Shown: positions 1-9,981, numbered from the stretch's first letter. The stretch is DNA of 64,000 nt from UBA5109 sp038148755 (GCA_038148755.1 JAYQWA010000002.1:124001-188000); one strand, 5' to 3'. The notes: generated by a model from the sequence alone, not told the origin. Translations and numbers: made by a program.

Positions 1-14
1 TTCAGGAGAAGGCG

Positions 15-302
15 ATGACTGATAAAAAAGAAGTGGAACAAAACGCTGAACAAACCCTGATTACACTGGATCAGTTGAGTCAGACGCTGGAAGTTATGAC
101 GCATGTGGTTGATCGTTTGAAGCAACACCTCACCAGACAGTTATCGCTTAATGCCGAGTTGTTTCAGGATGAAGAAAAGCTGCGCAAACAGGAAGCGGAA
201 GAACGTGCTGAAGCCAGCAAGAAATTACAGGCCAAGAGTTTTGTTGTCGAAATTACACAGCAGGAACTGGAAGAAGGCTCTGATAACAAGACTGTTCACT
301 AA
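15..302 (+). CDS. Small charged coiled-coil protein, unknown
   Basis: A 95-residue soluble protein with no signal peptide or membrane segment. Residues about 15-80 are rich in Glu, Lys, Gln and Leu with heptad-like spacing, so a coiled coil is likely. A good ribosome binding site (AGGAG at 4-8) stands six bases before the ATG. It is followed after 80 bp by the cyclophilin gene on the same strand and could be co-transcribed with it. I do not recognise the family and assign no function. Confidence 0.6.
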   Translation: MTDKKEVEQNAEQTLITLDQLSQTLEVMTHVVDRLKQHLTRQLSLNAELFQDEEKLRKQEAEERAEASKKLQAKSFVVEITQQELEEGSDNKTVH

Positions 303-383
303 GCCCCAAATCAAGCCTTGTAAATAGTTCTGGGTCTAAGTATGTTAGTCGCATCAGTAATACAGACGACATACAGGCTATTC

Positions 384-1274
384 ATGAAACAGGTTTTTAA
401 CAGCGTATTTGGCGCTTTTTTCTTAATACTATCATTCACTCTCTCGCTGGCACTTCCAGTAACAGGCTATTCACAGCCCGAGTCTTCCGAGAATCAGGAT
501 ATTGCTGCTTTACGCGAAAATCCTGATAACCCATTGGTCGAAATCCAGACTTCAATGGGCAGCATGATTCTGGAGCTTTTTCCCAGTGAAGCGCCTGAAA
601 CCGTCGCAAATTTTATTGGTCTGGCGGAGGGACAAAAACCATTTGTTGACCCGGCAACCGGTAAAATGGTGACACGCCCTTTCTATGATGGCCTGATTTT
701 TCACAGAGTCATTGATGGCTTCATGATTCAGGGTGGCAGCCCGACAGGGATTGGTAACGGGACACCGGGTTATTCTTTCAAAGATGAAATAAATGCACGC
801 AGCCTGGGGCTTGACCGAATGCCCGCCATTGACGAGGAAGGCGTTCCACACCCCTTTTTAAGAATAGCTTCACAGACCCAATTTCAGGCTGTCATTCTCG
901 AGCCACTTTTTGCGGAATTGAATATCACTTCACAGGAAGATCTTGAAATTAATATTGATACAGTAGAACAGAGAATTAACAGCATGACAGTGAAAGACGT
1001 CTATGAAAACCAGGGTTATGAATACAGCGAAAGGCTCACTTCCAGAATGCCGGTTAGAGGCGTAATTGCCATGGCTAATGCCGGCCCCAACAGCAATGGT
1101 TCACAATTTTTTATCAATCTGATTGATACTGAATGGCTGGCTGGCAAGCATACTGTGTTTGGCAGAGTCCGCCAGGGGATGGACGTGCTTGATGCCATTG
1201 GCGCGACACCTGTTGATGAGCAGGATCGCCCCATCGAGGATGTTCGTATCATCCAGATAAGAACACTGCCCTAA
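384..1274 (+). CDS. Secreted cyclophilin-type peptidyl-prolyl isomerase with a large loop insertion
   Basis: Catalyses cis-trans isomerisation of X-Pro bonds, here probably in the periplasm. The reading frame is open from an ATG at 342, but starting at 384 gives a clean signal peptide (positive start, hydrophobic core, Ala-Leu-Pro region). Cyclophilin landmarks are visible: FHRVIDGFMIQGG in the middle and MANAGPNSNGSQFF near the C-terminus. Between the FKDEIN strand and GVIAMANAG there are about 90 residues where ordinary bacterial cyclophilins have some 10-20, so an extra segment sits beside the active site. Function of the insertion is unknown. The family call is firm; the export call is inferred. 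Confidence 0.88.
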   Translation: MKQVFNSVFGAFFLILSFTLSLALPVTGYSQPESSENQDIAALRENPDNPLVEIQTSMGSMILELFPSEAPETVANFIGLAEGQKPFVDPATGKMVTRPFYDGLIFHRVIDGFMIQGGSPTGIGNGTPGYSFKDEINARSLGLDRMPAIDEEGVPHPFLRIASQTQFQAVILEPLFAELNITSQEDLEINIDTVEQRINSMTVKDVYENQGYEYSERLTSRMPVRGVIAMANAGPNSNGSQFFINLIDTEWLAGKHTVFGRVRQGMDVLDAIGATPVDEQDRPIEDVRIIQIRTLP

Positions 1275-1304
1275 CGTTTTCTAAATATAGTTTGGAATAT
1301 TAAG

Positions 1305-1928
1305 ATGAGTAAAAATCCGGGATCTCACAGTACCAATATAGTCTGGCACGAAAGCCGAGTCAGTCGGGAGTTCAGGCAACAGATATTCAACCAGCAAGGC
1401 TCTACCCTCTGGTTTACAGGTTTAAGTGGATCCGGTAAGAGTACGCTGGCCTTTACCCTTGAGCACAAGCTAGTCAGTGCCAAATTTAAAAGCTATGTGC
1501 TGGATGGGGACAATATACGCCATGGTTTAAATAACAATCTCGGATTCAGCGATGCTGATCGCGAAGAAAATATCCGGCGTGTCGGTGAGGTTTCAAAACT
1601 TTTTGCAGATGCCGGTTTAATAGTGCTTTCCAGTTTCATTTCACCCTTCAAAAAAGATCGCGAACTGGTAAGAAAAATTCACGAAGACGCAGGGTTAAAC
1701 TTTATAGAAGTTTATATTGATACTCCGTTGGCAGTTTGTGAAAAACGTGATCCGAAACAGCTTTATGCCAAGGCAAGACGCGGTGAAATCCCAAATTTCA
1801 CCGGCATCAGCTCCCCTTACGAAGTACCTGACAATGCTGAAATTATTATTCCTGTATCCAACAGCCCCGAACAAAGCGCTGAGCAGATTCTTGACTATCT
1901 AAATCAGCACAAACTGATCAAAGTGTAA
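1305..1928 (+). CDS. cysC: Adenylyl-sulfate kinase (APS kinase)
   Basis: Phosphorylates adenosine 5'-phosphosulfate with ATP to give PAPS in sulfate activation; cytosolic. The P-loop GLSGSGKST is at residues 39-47, followed by the family motif LDGDNIRHGLN and a later FIEVYIDTP strand. Length of 207 residues is normal for the stand-alone enzyme. It is not beside cysD or cysN, which often accompany it, so it may serve sulfation as well as assimilation (inference). Its last 11 bases overlap the 3' end of the convergent dinG gene. Confidence 0.93.
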   Translation: MSKNPGSHSTNIVWHESRVSREFRQQIFNQQGSTLWFTGLSGSGKSTLAFTLEHKLVSAKFKSYVLDGDNIRHGLNNNLGFSDADREENIRRVGEVSKLFADAGLIVLSSFISPFKKDRELVRKIHEDAGLNFIEVYIDTPLAVCEKRDPKQLYAKARRGEIPNFTGISSPYEVPDNAEIIIPVSNSPEQSAEQILDYLNQHKLIKV

Positions 1929-4047
1929 ACTTTTCACGCCGATATGGTGGCAGGGCTTCAAGGATCGCTGCACCATACCGCCGGTTTAATAGGCGTTCGT
2001 CCAAAATTGAAATTTTGCCAGTGTCTGTTTCACTCCGCAACAAACGGCCGCTGGCCTGTACCAGCTTCATTGCTGTCTCAGGGATAGCAATCTCAGTAAA
2101 AGGATTTAAGCCCTGATCCTTTAACCACTGCCCCAAGGTTACCTCTATCGGATCATCTGGTACCGTAAAAGGCAGTTTGGCGATAACGACATGTGTGCAG
2201 TACGCAGCTGGTAAATCTATGCCTTCACTCATACTGGCCAGACCAAAAATAATACTTCGCTCGCCTTTATCAATAGCTGCTTTGTGTAAAGCAATGAGCT
2301 GCTGTTTCGGATAATCATCCTGTGACAGGATTTCACTTCTGAAGTCAGCGCTTAACCCTGCCAGAACCTCAAGCATCTGTCGTCTGGAACTGAACAAAAC
2401 CAGCGCGCCTTTATCCGTCGACAATAACTCCGGCAGGCAGGTGATTATAGATTGTGTATGTGCCAGGCTGTCACCACCATCAAAGCCTTTCTCCGGTATC
2501 GTTAAAGTCCCGGCTTCTGCAAAATTAAAGGGACTACCGATGCGACAAAAATGACTGCTTTCTGGCAACCCGCTACGCATAGTCAAATAATCAAAACTAT
2601 TCAGCGCACTCAAGGTTGCCGATGTTAAAACGGCAGCAAAACATTCATTCCACAGTTTTTCTGTTAATGCTTCGGCAGCCAAAATCGGACTGCAGGACAA
2701 ACTGATCTCCAATTGATCCTGACTATGAGTAAAACCCAACCATCGGGCCTGCGGCAGTGCCTGCTCTGCATCAGGGTTTGCATAATTGAACCAAAGCATG
2801 AGACTGGCCTCACAACGTGTCTGCATACTGCCAAGCCCCGGATACCACGATTCGGCCAACGCTGAATCTATTTCTCCTCCCTGATTCTCCATACATTGAC
2901 GAATCCTATTAAGAATTTTGTCCAGTATCTGGGAGAATTGTGAAAAACATAAATACAAAATCCCGCACATTTCACGCAGTTCCGGGTCAATGAATCCTTT
3001 GTCAAAAGTATGCTGGGTCTGCTTGCTGTCGGTTTGCGTTTGCTCAGAATAAATTTGTTCAAACAATAAAAAGGCTTCATTCAGTTTATGCCTTGCTTCC
3101 AATGCGGCTGCATCTGCTTTTTCAAATAGTGCTTTTAATTCAGAACCGGCCTGTTGCTGGAGGCGGACAAAAAGTTTCTTGGATTGATCCAGCCAATTAA
3201 GCAAAGATCTCAGTTGGACAAAGTGTGAAAAATGCGACAGGCCTTTTAAAGGTAAATGATGAGCTTCATCAAAAACATAGATGACATCTGCAGGTGACGG
3301 TAGAATTGCACCGCCACCCAGACTCAAATCAGCCAGCACCAGATCCTGGTTGGCAATGATGCAGTCACTCTGTTGTAACATCTGGCGGCTTTTAAAAAAG
3401 TAACAGGAGTTGTAATTGGAACAACGATTACCCGAACATTGTCCATGCTCCACTGAAACTGCACGCCACTGCTGATTATCCAGAGTTTCAGGCCAATCAT
3501 CACGGTCTCCCTGCCAGCTTTTATCGGCTAGCGCATTCTGCATATCTTGATATAACTGCTTATCCAGTTGTGATGGATCTTCCAGCTCGAGGCCGTATAA
3601 ATCCAGCATAGCTTCCTGACTGCTATTTAACTTAAGCAGATTTTCCAATTTGGAAAGACATAAATAACGCCCTCTGCCTTTGGCGAGCAGACAGCTGAAA
3701 TCCATATCGGTATTAGCCTGCAGTTCAGGGATATCCTTAAACATGATCTGTTCCTGCAAAGCGACAGTCGCTGTTGCAATTACCACCTGTTTATCCAAAG
3801 CTTTTGCAATAGGTAAAACGGCAACCAGATAGGCAATCGTTTTACCTGTTCCGGTACCGGCTTCGACAACGCAAAGCGGAGCTTGGTCTGAAGCACGCCT
3901 GCCTTCTTCATCAAGTTCTATCGCCGAGAGTGTTTTCGCTATTTCAGCGATCATCAATTTCTGGCCGTAACGCGGTTTTAGATTCCGGTTCTGAAGAAAT
4001 TGTGAATAGTAGGATTGTATGTCCCGTTTGACCTGCTCTGAAATCAT
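1918..4047 (-). CDS. dinG: DinG/YoaA-family ATP-dependent DNA helicase
   Basis: XPD-like superfamily 2 helicase that unwinds DNA or R-loops 5' to 3' with ATP. Walker A AGTGTGKT is at residues 63-70 and the DEAH box at 260-263. Between them Cys130, Cys204, Cys209 and Cys215 are placed like the four ligands of the [4Fe-4S] cluster. The C-terminal helicase domain contains SEGIDLPA and the QASGRLLR motif. 709 residues fits the family. It lies 27 bp behind the acyltransferase gene on the same strand, so the two are probably co-transcribed. DinG and YoaA are hard to separate by eye; dinG is the likelier name. Confidence 0.88.
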   Translation of the reverse strand: MISEQVKRDIQSYYSQFLQNRNLKPRYGQKLMIAEIAKTLSAIELDEEGRRASDQAPLCVVEAGTGTGKTIAYLVAVLPIAKALDKQVVIATATVALQEQIMFKDIPELQANTDMDFSCLLAKGRGRYLCLSKLENLLKLNSSQEAMLDLYGLELEDPSQLDKQLYQDMQNALADKSWQGDRDDWPETLDNQQWRAVSVEHGQCSGNRCSNYNSCYFFKSRQMLQQSDCIIANQDLVLADLSLGGGAILPSPADVIYVFDEAHHLPLKGLSHFSHFVQLRSLLNWLDQSKKLFVRLQQQAGSELKALFEKADAAALEARHKLNEAFLLFEQIYSEQTQTDSKQTQHTFDKGFIDPELREMCGILYLCFSQFSQILDKILNRIRQCMENQGGEIDSALAESWYPGLGSMQTRCEASLMLWFNYANPDAEQALPQARWLGFTHSQDQLEISLSCSPILAAEALTEKLWNECFAAVLTSATLSALNSFDYLTMRSGLPESSHFCRIGSPFNFAEAGTLTIPEKGFDGGDSLAHTQSIITCLPELLSTDKGALVLFSSRRQMLEVLAGLSADFRSEILSQDDYPKQQLIALHKAAIDKGERSIIFGLASMSEGIDLPAAYCTHVVIAKLPFTVPDDPIEVTLGQWLKDQGLNPFTEIAIPETAMKLVQASGRLLRSETDTGKISILDERLLNRRYGAAILEALPPYRREKFTL

Positions 4048-4074
4048 AAGAAGTTTATTCAGGTTATCAGGACT

Positions 4075-5232
4075 TTATACAGATTTTGCAATGACAGGAT
4101 TTGCATACATTGCTAGCAGGTAAGGTCTGAGTTTAGCCGGCATTTTTGTCAGTCGAGCGTTGAAATTAGCCTTTAAGTGTTCAATTTCTGTTTCACTTTT
4201 ATTGAAAATTTTCGTCAAATCAATATTTAGTGACTGGCCTGGTTTCAGCTCGAAAAAAGCAAAATAATTGCTCGGATGTAAATAATAATTTTTAATTATT
4301 TGCGTATCGATAAGCGCTGCCACCTCTTCTTCGGTCACTTCATTATCCAAATATAAAGGCTCTCCAAAGGCGACATGAATATCCCCCTTATCTCCAATCA
4401 TGCCAGCCAATATACTCTGTATATCGGAGTTTTCATTTTTTTCAAACTTACCGACAGTATCTATAGCAAATAACTCTTCCGCTTTATATTCATCACAGGG
4501 GTCGAGGCCGTAGGAAATTGCTACAGGAACTATGTGCAAACCATTCATTACCTGAGCCAGCCCTCTTTTTTCCTCTTTATCACGTTCAGCGAGGTGCAAC
4601 ATTTTTATGATTGCTGATTCAGTCTGATCCAGACCGTTCTTGGCACGCCCTTCACGCTGTGCCAGCCAAACGTTTTCACCCTGCTCAATACAAAAATGAA
4701 TATACGCAGATAATCGTTTACTTTCTTTGAGCTTCTCCCGCCCCTGTAAACCACGCTTTACCAGAAAACTTTTATTCAGACGCATTAAATCCGATAAGAA
4801 AGGACGTTTTAACAGGTTATCTCCTATCGCAATCTGCACTGTTTTAAAACCCTGGTGATAAAGCATGTAATTGACCAGAGCCGGGTCCATTGTGATGTCC
4901 CGGTGATTACTGATAAACAGGTAAGGTTTAGCAGGATCCAGATTTTGCAGACCTTTATGAGTCAGGCTGGTTGTGGTTTGTTCAAGGAGTTTGTCCAGAT
5001 ATTTTTCGATGATGATCTGTACATCATGAATATTCTGAACATGATCCGTTTCTTTTTTTAGATATTGCTGTACCAGTTTACTGACAATGCCGGGAAACCA
5101 GCCAAACCAGCGCGGATAACGGTATCTTGCAATAACTGCACTGAATTCCGGATCAGTCACCAAGGAATCAACAACATGCCTTACCTCATGATCAAGGTAA
5201 GGTCTGATATCTTCAAAATCCTGCATAAGCAA
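4075..5232 (-). CDS. PlsC-type glycerolipid acyltransferase
   Basis: Predicted membrane-associated acyltransferase that moves acyl chains to glycerolipid or a related acceptor. The catalytic-type block SNHRDITMDPALV is at about residues 108-120; the spacing from His110 to Asp116 is one residue longer than the classical HX4D. Later there is an AQREGRAKNG block that fits the FPEGTRS-like site and GDIHVAFGEPL near residue 285. 385 residues is longer than PlsC itself, so it belongs to the larger relatives with extra N- and C-terminal parts. It precedes dinG closely. Substrate cannot be told from sequence. Confidence 0.75.
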   Translation of the reverse strand: MLMQDFEDIRPYLDHEVRHVVDSLVTDPEFSAVIARYRYPRWFGWFPGIVSKLVQQYLKKETDHVQNIHDVQIIIEKYLDKLLEQTTTSLTHKGLQNLDPAKPYLFISNHRDITMDPALVNYMLYHQGFKTVQIAIGDNLLKRPFLSDLMRLNKSFLVKRGLQGREKLKESKRLSAYIHFCIEQGENVWLAQREGRAKNGLDQTESAIIKMLHLAERDKEEKRGLAQVMNGLHIVPVAISYGLDPCDEYKAEELFAIDTVGKFEKNENSDIQSILAGMIGDKGDIHVAFGEPLYLDNEVTEEEVAALIDTQIIKNYYLHPSNYFAFFELKPGQSLNIDLTKIFNKSETEIEHLKANFNARLTKMPAKLRPYLLAMYANPVIAKSV

Positions 5233-5366
5233 TTTGCATATTAAGGAAAGGTTCTGAGTAACTCTGTATTAGGCATGCGTTATTTTAAATGAGTATGCCG
5301 CGAAAAGGAAAAAGCATTATAAGCTACTTCGACACTTCAAATGGTAAATCTGATGAATAAAAAATA

Positions 5367-6599
5367 TCAGGTAAAAAACTGCTGCTGTATTTCTACAATC
5401 AGCAGGAAGCTGAATAACAGCAAACATATAACCAACAAAACCCTGGTATACCAACTATTAACATAGGCTCCTAACCAACGTCGTGCACTATTCATATAAA
5501 GCAACAGCCCCGCTAACAGCGGCATAAAGAAGGCACCTGTTACGGAATACAGAATAATGACCCAGAATGGCCTGCCCCACAGTAATAGCAGCATGGGGAC
5601 GAAGCACAGATATATCAGATAACCCCGGTAAGCTTTGGTTTTAGTGATGCTTTCAGGCGTTTCCAGTAAATTTTTCTGATCTCTCAAGTGATAGAAAAAA
5701 TTAGCAAACAAATATGGGACACCATGCCAGACACCAATAACCGAACTGATAGCAGCCCCCCAAAAACCAATTAAAAATATCCACTTCCCGGGTTCGCCGA
5801 GTACCGGTATCAACTGCTCAGCAATGACAAGTGCCAATCCTGTTCCAGTAGTTGTTTCCGCATCAGCACCTGATGCAACCAGAATAATCGCAACACCAAA
5901 AAGTCCGGTAAGGCCGTAGGCAACCGCCAAATCAGTACGCATGGTGCCCATTTTTTCTTTGCCGTGCCAACCAGCCTCCTGCATCCAGTAAGAGTAACTC
6001 ATAACAGTAACACTGCCACCTACGCCACCAATAACACCAAACACAAAAACCAGACTACCATCCGGCAATTTAGGCAAAAAAATCCCGGAAAATATTTCTG
6101 ACAACGACGGCATCACCATCACGGCACAAAACAAAATACAAACAAACATTAAACCGATAAATATTTTCATCACATGTTCAAGCAAGAAATAACCACCATG
6201 CCAGACAAGAATCAGAGCCAGTATTCCGTGCAACATGCTCCAGACTTCAACTGAAAGAAATGGAAAAATAGTATTGGCAACAATACCTGCCGCTGACATC
6301 AGGGCTGCAGCGACCATGACTGTCCAAAACAACAGATAAGCCGCAAAATACCAGGTCAGAATTTTAGGTAAATCATCTACCCAGCCTTCCAGCAAAGTTC
6401 TGCCAGTGACCAGTTGCCAGCGCCCGATGCCTTCGTTCAGGCAAAACTTCAGCAAACTGCCGATGATTACAGCCCAGAGTAAGCTGGCGCCATAATTCGC
6501 ACCAGCAGCGGAAGCAGCCACAATATCGCCGCCACCCAGGCCAGTTGCCGCCACCACCAGACCCGGGCCGGTTTTGTGATATATCTCCCTGATATTCAT
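5367..6599 (-). CDS. Nramp-family-like metal ion transporter, non-canonical metal site
   Basis: Polytopic inner-membrane protein with about 11 hydrophobic segments, matching the Nramp fold (proton-coupled divalent metal uptake). The start at 6599 is chosen because its ATG overlaps the sbcB stop as ATGA, a usual coupling arrangement; the frame is open to 6626. In the first helix the place of the canonical DPGN metal motif reads ATGLGGGD, and in helix six the canonical MPH reads VTVMSYSY. Both metal-binding motifs are therefore replaced, so Mn or Fe transport should not be assumed; Nramp-related proteins with other substrates exist. Family assignment is firm at fold level only. Confidence 0.75.
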   Translation of the reverse strand: MNIREIYHKTGPGLVVAATGLGGGDIVAASAAGANYGASLLWAVIIGSLLKFCLNEGIGRWQLVTGRTLLEGWVDDLPKILTWYFAAYLLFWTVMVAAALMSAAGIVANTIFPFLSVEVWSMLHGILALILVWHGGYFLLEHVMKIFIGLMFVCILFCAVMVMPSLSEIFSGIFLPKLPDGSLVFVFGVIGGVGGSVTVMSYSYWMQEAGWHGKEKMGTMRTDLAVAYGLTGLFGVAIILVASGADAETTTGTGLALVIAEQLIPVLGEPGKWIFLIGFWGAAISSVIGVWHGVPYLFANFFYHLRDQKNLLETPESITKTKAYRGYLIYLCFVPMLLLLWGRPFWVIILYSVTGAFFMPLLAGLLLYMNSARRWLGAYVNSWYTRVLLVICLLLFSFLLIVEIQQQFFT

Positions 6600-8047
6600 G
6601 CCGTACTGATTCCGAGTTGACTGCAAAGGGCACTAATATACTGACTAAGCTCCTGTAACAGAAGCGATTGTTTTGGATTGGCATCCTGTAATTTATCTGC
6701 AATCGTCTTTTTGGTTTGTGTCAACCAGGATAAACCTTCCGGGCCTTTTCTGATTAATTTTTCCCGACAATAGTTATGCCAAATCTGTAATTCTTCTGCG
6801 TTCAAGAATTCAGGATAATTTCGACAACGGTAACGAAAGAACATCTCCGGCAAACGCTTATCATGAAAATCAAACCCTTGGCTGGCTAGAGTCTCTGGAT
6901 TTTGTTGCCGTATTTGCATAAAAAGCGCTTTATCGTGACTATCGAAAAAACCGCCGCTGTAAAGCATTAAATCCGGATCCTGTTCCTGCTTAAACTCCGG
7001 TTTAAAAACCGCTTCTAACTTCTCCTGTAAAATTATGGCCCTGCCTAACTGCAGTCGGTTTGCCTCACACTGCTCAAGGTCAATGCCAAACCTTGCGATG
7101 ACTTCATCAGTCAACACGTTCAAGGGAGCTAGTGCCGGACATTTGTTAATGTGTACTGTTTTGAGGGCGATTCTTTCCACGCCATCCGGAAGCTCAGTTT
7201 CTGCTGTAAAAAGCCGTTCCTTAATACTGTCGACGCTCTCTTCAATCCAGGTTGCCGGATCCTGACTTAAGTCATAGATAATAATGCCATTGGCATTAGT
7301 AGGATCAAGCATGACAGGAATGACCACGGCCATACAGCCTTTATTCGCCGGATACATGCCAGATATATGCAGCAGAGGTTTGGGTTCAGCCAGATTCAGC
7401 ATTGGAATGATGTCGTTCTTTTTACGCTTACTGTAATAGTAATCATATAGCTTGGTTTGCTTTTCCCTAATCAATTTTGCAGCGCCAATAGTGGCATAGA
7501 CATCCGCTAAAGCGTCATGTGCCCCTTCATGTGCTATGGCATTTTCCCTGGTAAAATCTTCCAGTCTGAAGCTTGGCGAACCGTCTGCTTTTATTGGCCA
7601 ATTAATACCTTCCGGACGCAAAGCATAGGTCATTCTAAGCAGATCAATAATGTCCCAACGGGAATTACCATTCTTCCACTCCCTTTCATAAGGATCATGA
7701 AAACAGCGGTATAAAAGGTGTCGGGTAACTTCATCATCAAAGCGTATACTGTTAAAGCCGGATACACAGGTTTGCGGCTCTGAAAATTCCGCCAGTATTT
7801 GCGCAGAAAACTCCACTTCAGATACGCCTTTTTCAAGCGCCAGCTGAGGACTGATACCTGTTACCAGACAAGCCTCAGGGTCAGGCAACATATCTAATAC
7901 AGGCCGGCAATAAAGCACCAGGGGATCATCAATGATGTTCAGGTCTTCATCGGTGCGCACCCCTGCGAACTGGCAGGGACGATCCTGTCTGGGATCACTA
8001 CCGAACGTTTCATAATCATGCCAGTAAATTGATTTTTTTCTATCCAA
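6596..8047 (-). CDS. sbcB: Exodeoxyribonuclease I
   Basis: 3'-to-5' single-strand DNA exonuclease acting in mismatch repair and recombination; cytosolic. The N-terminal HDYETFGSD carries the first DEDD acidic residues, EGAHDALADVYAT the later ones, and the C-terminal ExoI-specific region is complete. The frame is open upstream to an ATG at 8098, but a TTG at 8047 sits directly after a strong AGGGGGGAG and gives a protein of 483 residues, close to the E. coli enzyme. It overlaps the Nramp-like gene by 4 bases and probably heads that leftward transcript. Confidence 0.9.
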   Translation of the reverse strand: MDRKKSIYWHDYETFGSDPRQDRPCQFAGVRTDEDLNIIDDPLVLYCRPVLDMLPDPEACLVTGISPQLALEKGVSEVEFSAQILAEFSEPQTCVSGFNSIRFDDEVTRHLLYRCFHDPYEREWKNGNSRWDIIDLLRMTYALRPEGINWPIKADGSPSFRLEDFTRENAIAHEGAHDALADVYATIGAAKLIREKQTKLYDYYYSKRKKNDIIPMLNLAEPKPLLHISGMYPANKGCMAVVIPVMLDPTNANGIIIYDLSQDPATWIEESVDSIKERLFTAETELPDGVERIALKTVHINKCPALAPLNVLTDEVIARFGIDLEQCEANRLQLGRAIILQEKLEAVFKPEFKQEQDPDLMLYSGGFFDSHDKALFMQIRQQNPETLASQGFDFHDKRLPEMFFRYRCRNYPEFLNAEELQIWHNYCREKLIRKGPEGLSWLTQTKKTIADKLQDANPKQSLLLQELSQYISALCSQLGISTA

Positions 8048-8228
8048 AGACTCCCCCCTAAGCCATTCAGGATAGCATGACTGTGACCCGGGTAACACTT
8101 TAACCCATCCTGAACATTAGAGTCTGTAGCTTAATCATACAGCAATAAAGTAGACTGATTTTAAACAGCTAAAAATTACTCTGAAAATACATTATTAGCT
8201 CACGACTTCCGACAAGGCTGAATCCAAG

Positions 8229-8813
8229 ATGGCACGCAGATCAGAGCATAGTAAAGAAGAGATTAAAGAATTAGCTATTACAAAAGCCCGCATGCTGATC
8301 GCGGAAAATGGCAATGACGGGTTTAAAGCCCGAAAAATCGCTAAAGAAATGGACTACACAGTTGGCACTATTTATTATCTTTTTGGCAACATGGAAAGTC
8401 TGCGCTATCACGTTTGTGGATCGATTCTTGACAATCATTTTTCTTTTACGGACAAGCAACTGAATAAAAAGAAAAACAGACTCTATTTCATGATACTTCA
8501 ATATATTAAATTTTCTCAGGAACATAAGAATTTCTGGACTTTTTTGTTCTCATACAACACGCCATATAAAGCAAAAATGCCAGACTGGTATTCACAAAAA
8601 TTAAACATACTTTTTTCACAGTTATATGACTCCTTTTACCCATATACCAAAACCAAAGCTGCAACAGTGAAAGCCGTTATAGTGATTTGGGCAGGCATAC
8701 ACGGGATATCCATATTCTCCTTAAATGGCAGGTTATCACTGTATGGTGACAACAATCTCGAGACCCTGGCAAAACACCTATTAAAAACCTACCTGGCAGG
8801 TCTCAACAGCTAA
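8229..8813 (+). CDS. TetR-family transcriptional regulator
   Basis: DNA-binding regulator of 194 residues. The N-terminal helix-turn-helix is clear: KARKIAKEMDYTVGTIYYLF at about residues 35-54, with the usual TIYYLFGN recognition-helix pattern. The C-terminal ligand domain is not diagnostic. It is divergent from sbcB (the 130-180 bp between them holds both promoters) and is followed 143 bp later by pyrB. Ligand and targets are unknown. Confidence 0.85.
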   Translation: MARRSEHSKEEIKELAITKARMLIAENGNDGFKARKIAKEMDYTVGTIYYLFGNMESLRYHVCGSILDNHFSFTDKQLNKKKNRLYFMILQYIKFSQEHKNFWTFLFSYNTPYKAKMPDWYSQKLNILFSQLYDSFYPYTKTKAATVKAVIVIWAGIHGISIFSLNGRLSLYGDNNLETLAKHLLKTYLAGLNS

Positions 8814-8956
8814 ACCCAGCACTGATCAAATTGTTTGTAGCAATTTTAATCTCAAGCCTAATAAAACTTCCGGGTTAATTTCCTTTAACCAGCAATAGTA
8901 GTAACATCCACTTTCAATATGTCTTCGACTGTTGAATCTAACTCTGGCCTGATTAC

Positions 8957-9967
8957 ATGAATTTTTTAGGCACTCATATACTTTCAATTAACCAGTTTAA
9001 TACTCAGGATGTAGAGACATTGTTCTCTGTCGCTGATCAAATGCGTCCCTATGCCCATCGTGAGATGAAAACCCGGGTTCTGGAAGGCGCTATCCTGGGT
9101 TCTTTGTTTTTTGAACCCAGTACCCGTACCCGTATCAGTTTTGGCTGTGCTTTCAATCTTCTGGGAGGCCAGGTACGGGAAACCACTGGCATCAAATCTT
9201 CTGCCCTGGCCAAAGGTGAGTCACTTTATGATACGGCGCGGGTCATCAGTGGCTACAGCGACATCATCGCCATGCGACACCCTATGGATGGTTCGGTTGA
9301 GGAATTCTCCAAAGCCAGCAGAGTTCCCGTAATCAATGCCGGTGATGGTTCCGCAGAACACCCTTCTCAGGCGCTGCTGGATCTCTATACCATAAAAAAA
9401 GAGTTGAAGCTCGATGGCGAAATTAATGGTCTTAATATTGCTCTGGTCGGTGATCTCAAATACGGGCGTACCGTACATTCCCTATGTAAGCTACTGCAAC
9501 TATACAAGAACATCTCCTTTACGCTGATATCACCCAAAGAACTTAAGATGCCAGAAGAAATAGTCAATGGCTTATTAAGCGCTGGTCATCATGTGTATGA
9601 AACTGAAGACATGGAGCCCGGCCTGCATGATAAACATCTGGTTTATCTTACCCGCATCCAGGAAGAACGCTTTAGCAGTAAAAAAGAAGCTAATCTTTAT
9701 CGCGGCAGATTCAGGCTGAATCAATCTATCTATACTGCCCATTGCGAGCCTAATACTGTCATCATGCATCCGCTGCCCAGAGATTCCAGAGCGGAGGCCA
9801 ATGAACTCGATAGTGATTTAAATCAGCACCCAAGTCTGGCAATATTTCGACAGACAGACAATGGCGTGCTTATCCGTATGGCCTTATTTGCCCTAAGCCT
9901 GGGTGTGGAAAAAGAAATTCATCAAACCAGCAGCAAAGTTAGCTGGTATACCGACCGAAGATTTTAA
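8957..9967 (+). CDS. pyrB: Aspartate carbamoyltransferase catalytic subunit
   Basis: Joins carbamoyl phosphate and aspartate to N-carbamoyl-aspartate in pyrimidine synthesis. Carbamoyl phosphate loop FEPSTRTR is at about residues 53-60, the Ser-Lys loop SSALAKGES at 82-90, AEHPSQALLDLYT around residue 136, and HPLPR near 274. 336 residues is slightly longer than the enteric form, with a short C-terminal tail. No pyrI regulatory gene and no pyrC-like partner follows, so allosteric control by a PyrI subunit is not supported here. The next gene is the broken pilU. Confidence 0.95.
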   Translation: MNFLGTHILSINQFNTQDVETLFSVADQMRPYAHREMKTRVLEGAILGSLFFEPSTRTRISFGCAFNLLGGQVRETTGIKSSALAKGESLYDTARVISGYSDIIAMRHPMDGSVEEFSKASRVPVINAGDGSAEHPSQALLDLYTIKKELKLDGEINGLNIALVGDLKYGRTVHSLCKLLQLYKNISFTLISPKELKMPEEIVNGLLSAGHHVYETEDMEPGLHDKHLVYLTRIQEERFSSKKEANLYRGRFRLNQSIYTAHCEPNTVIMHPLPRDSRAEANELDSDLNQHPSLAIFRQTDNGVLIRMALFALSLGVEKEIHQTSSKVSWYTDRRF

Positions 9968-9981
9968 AACAGGAGTTAGCG

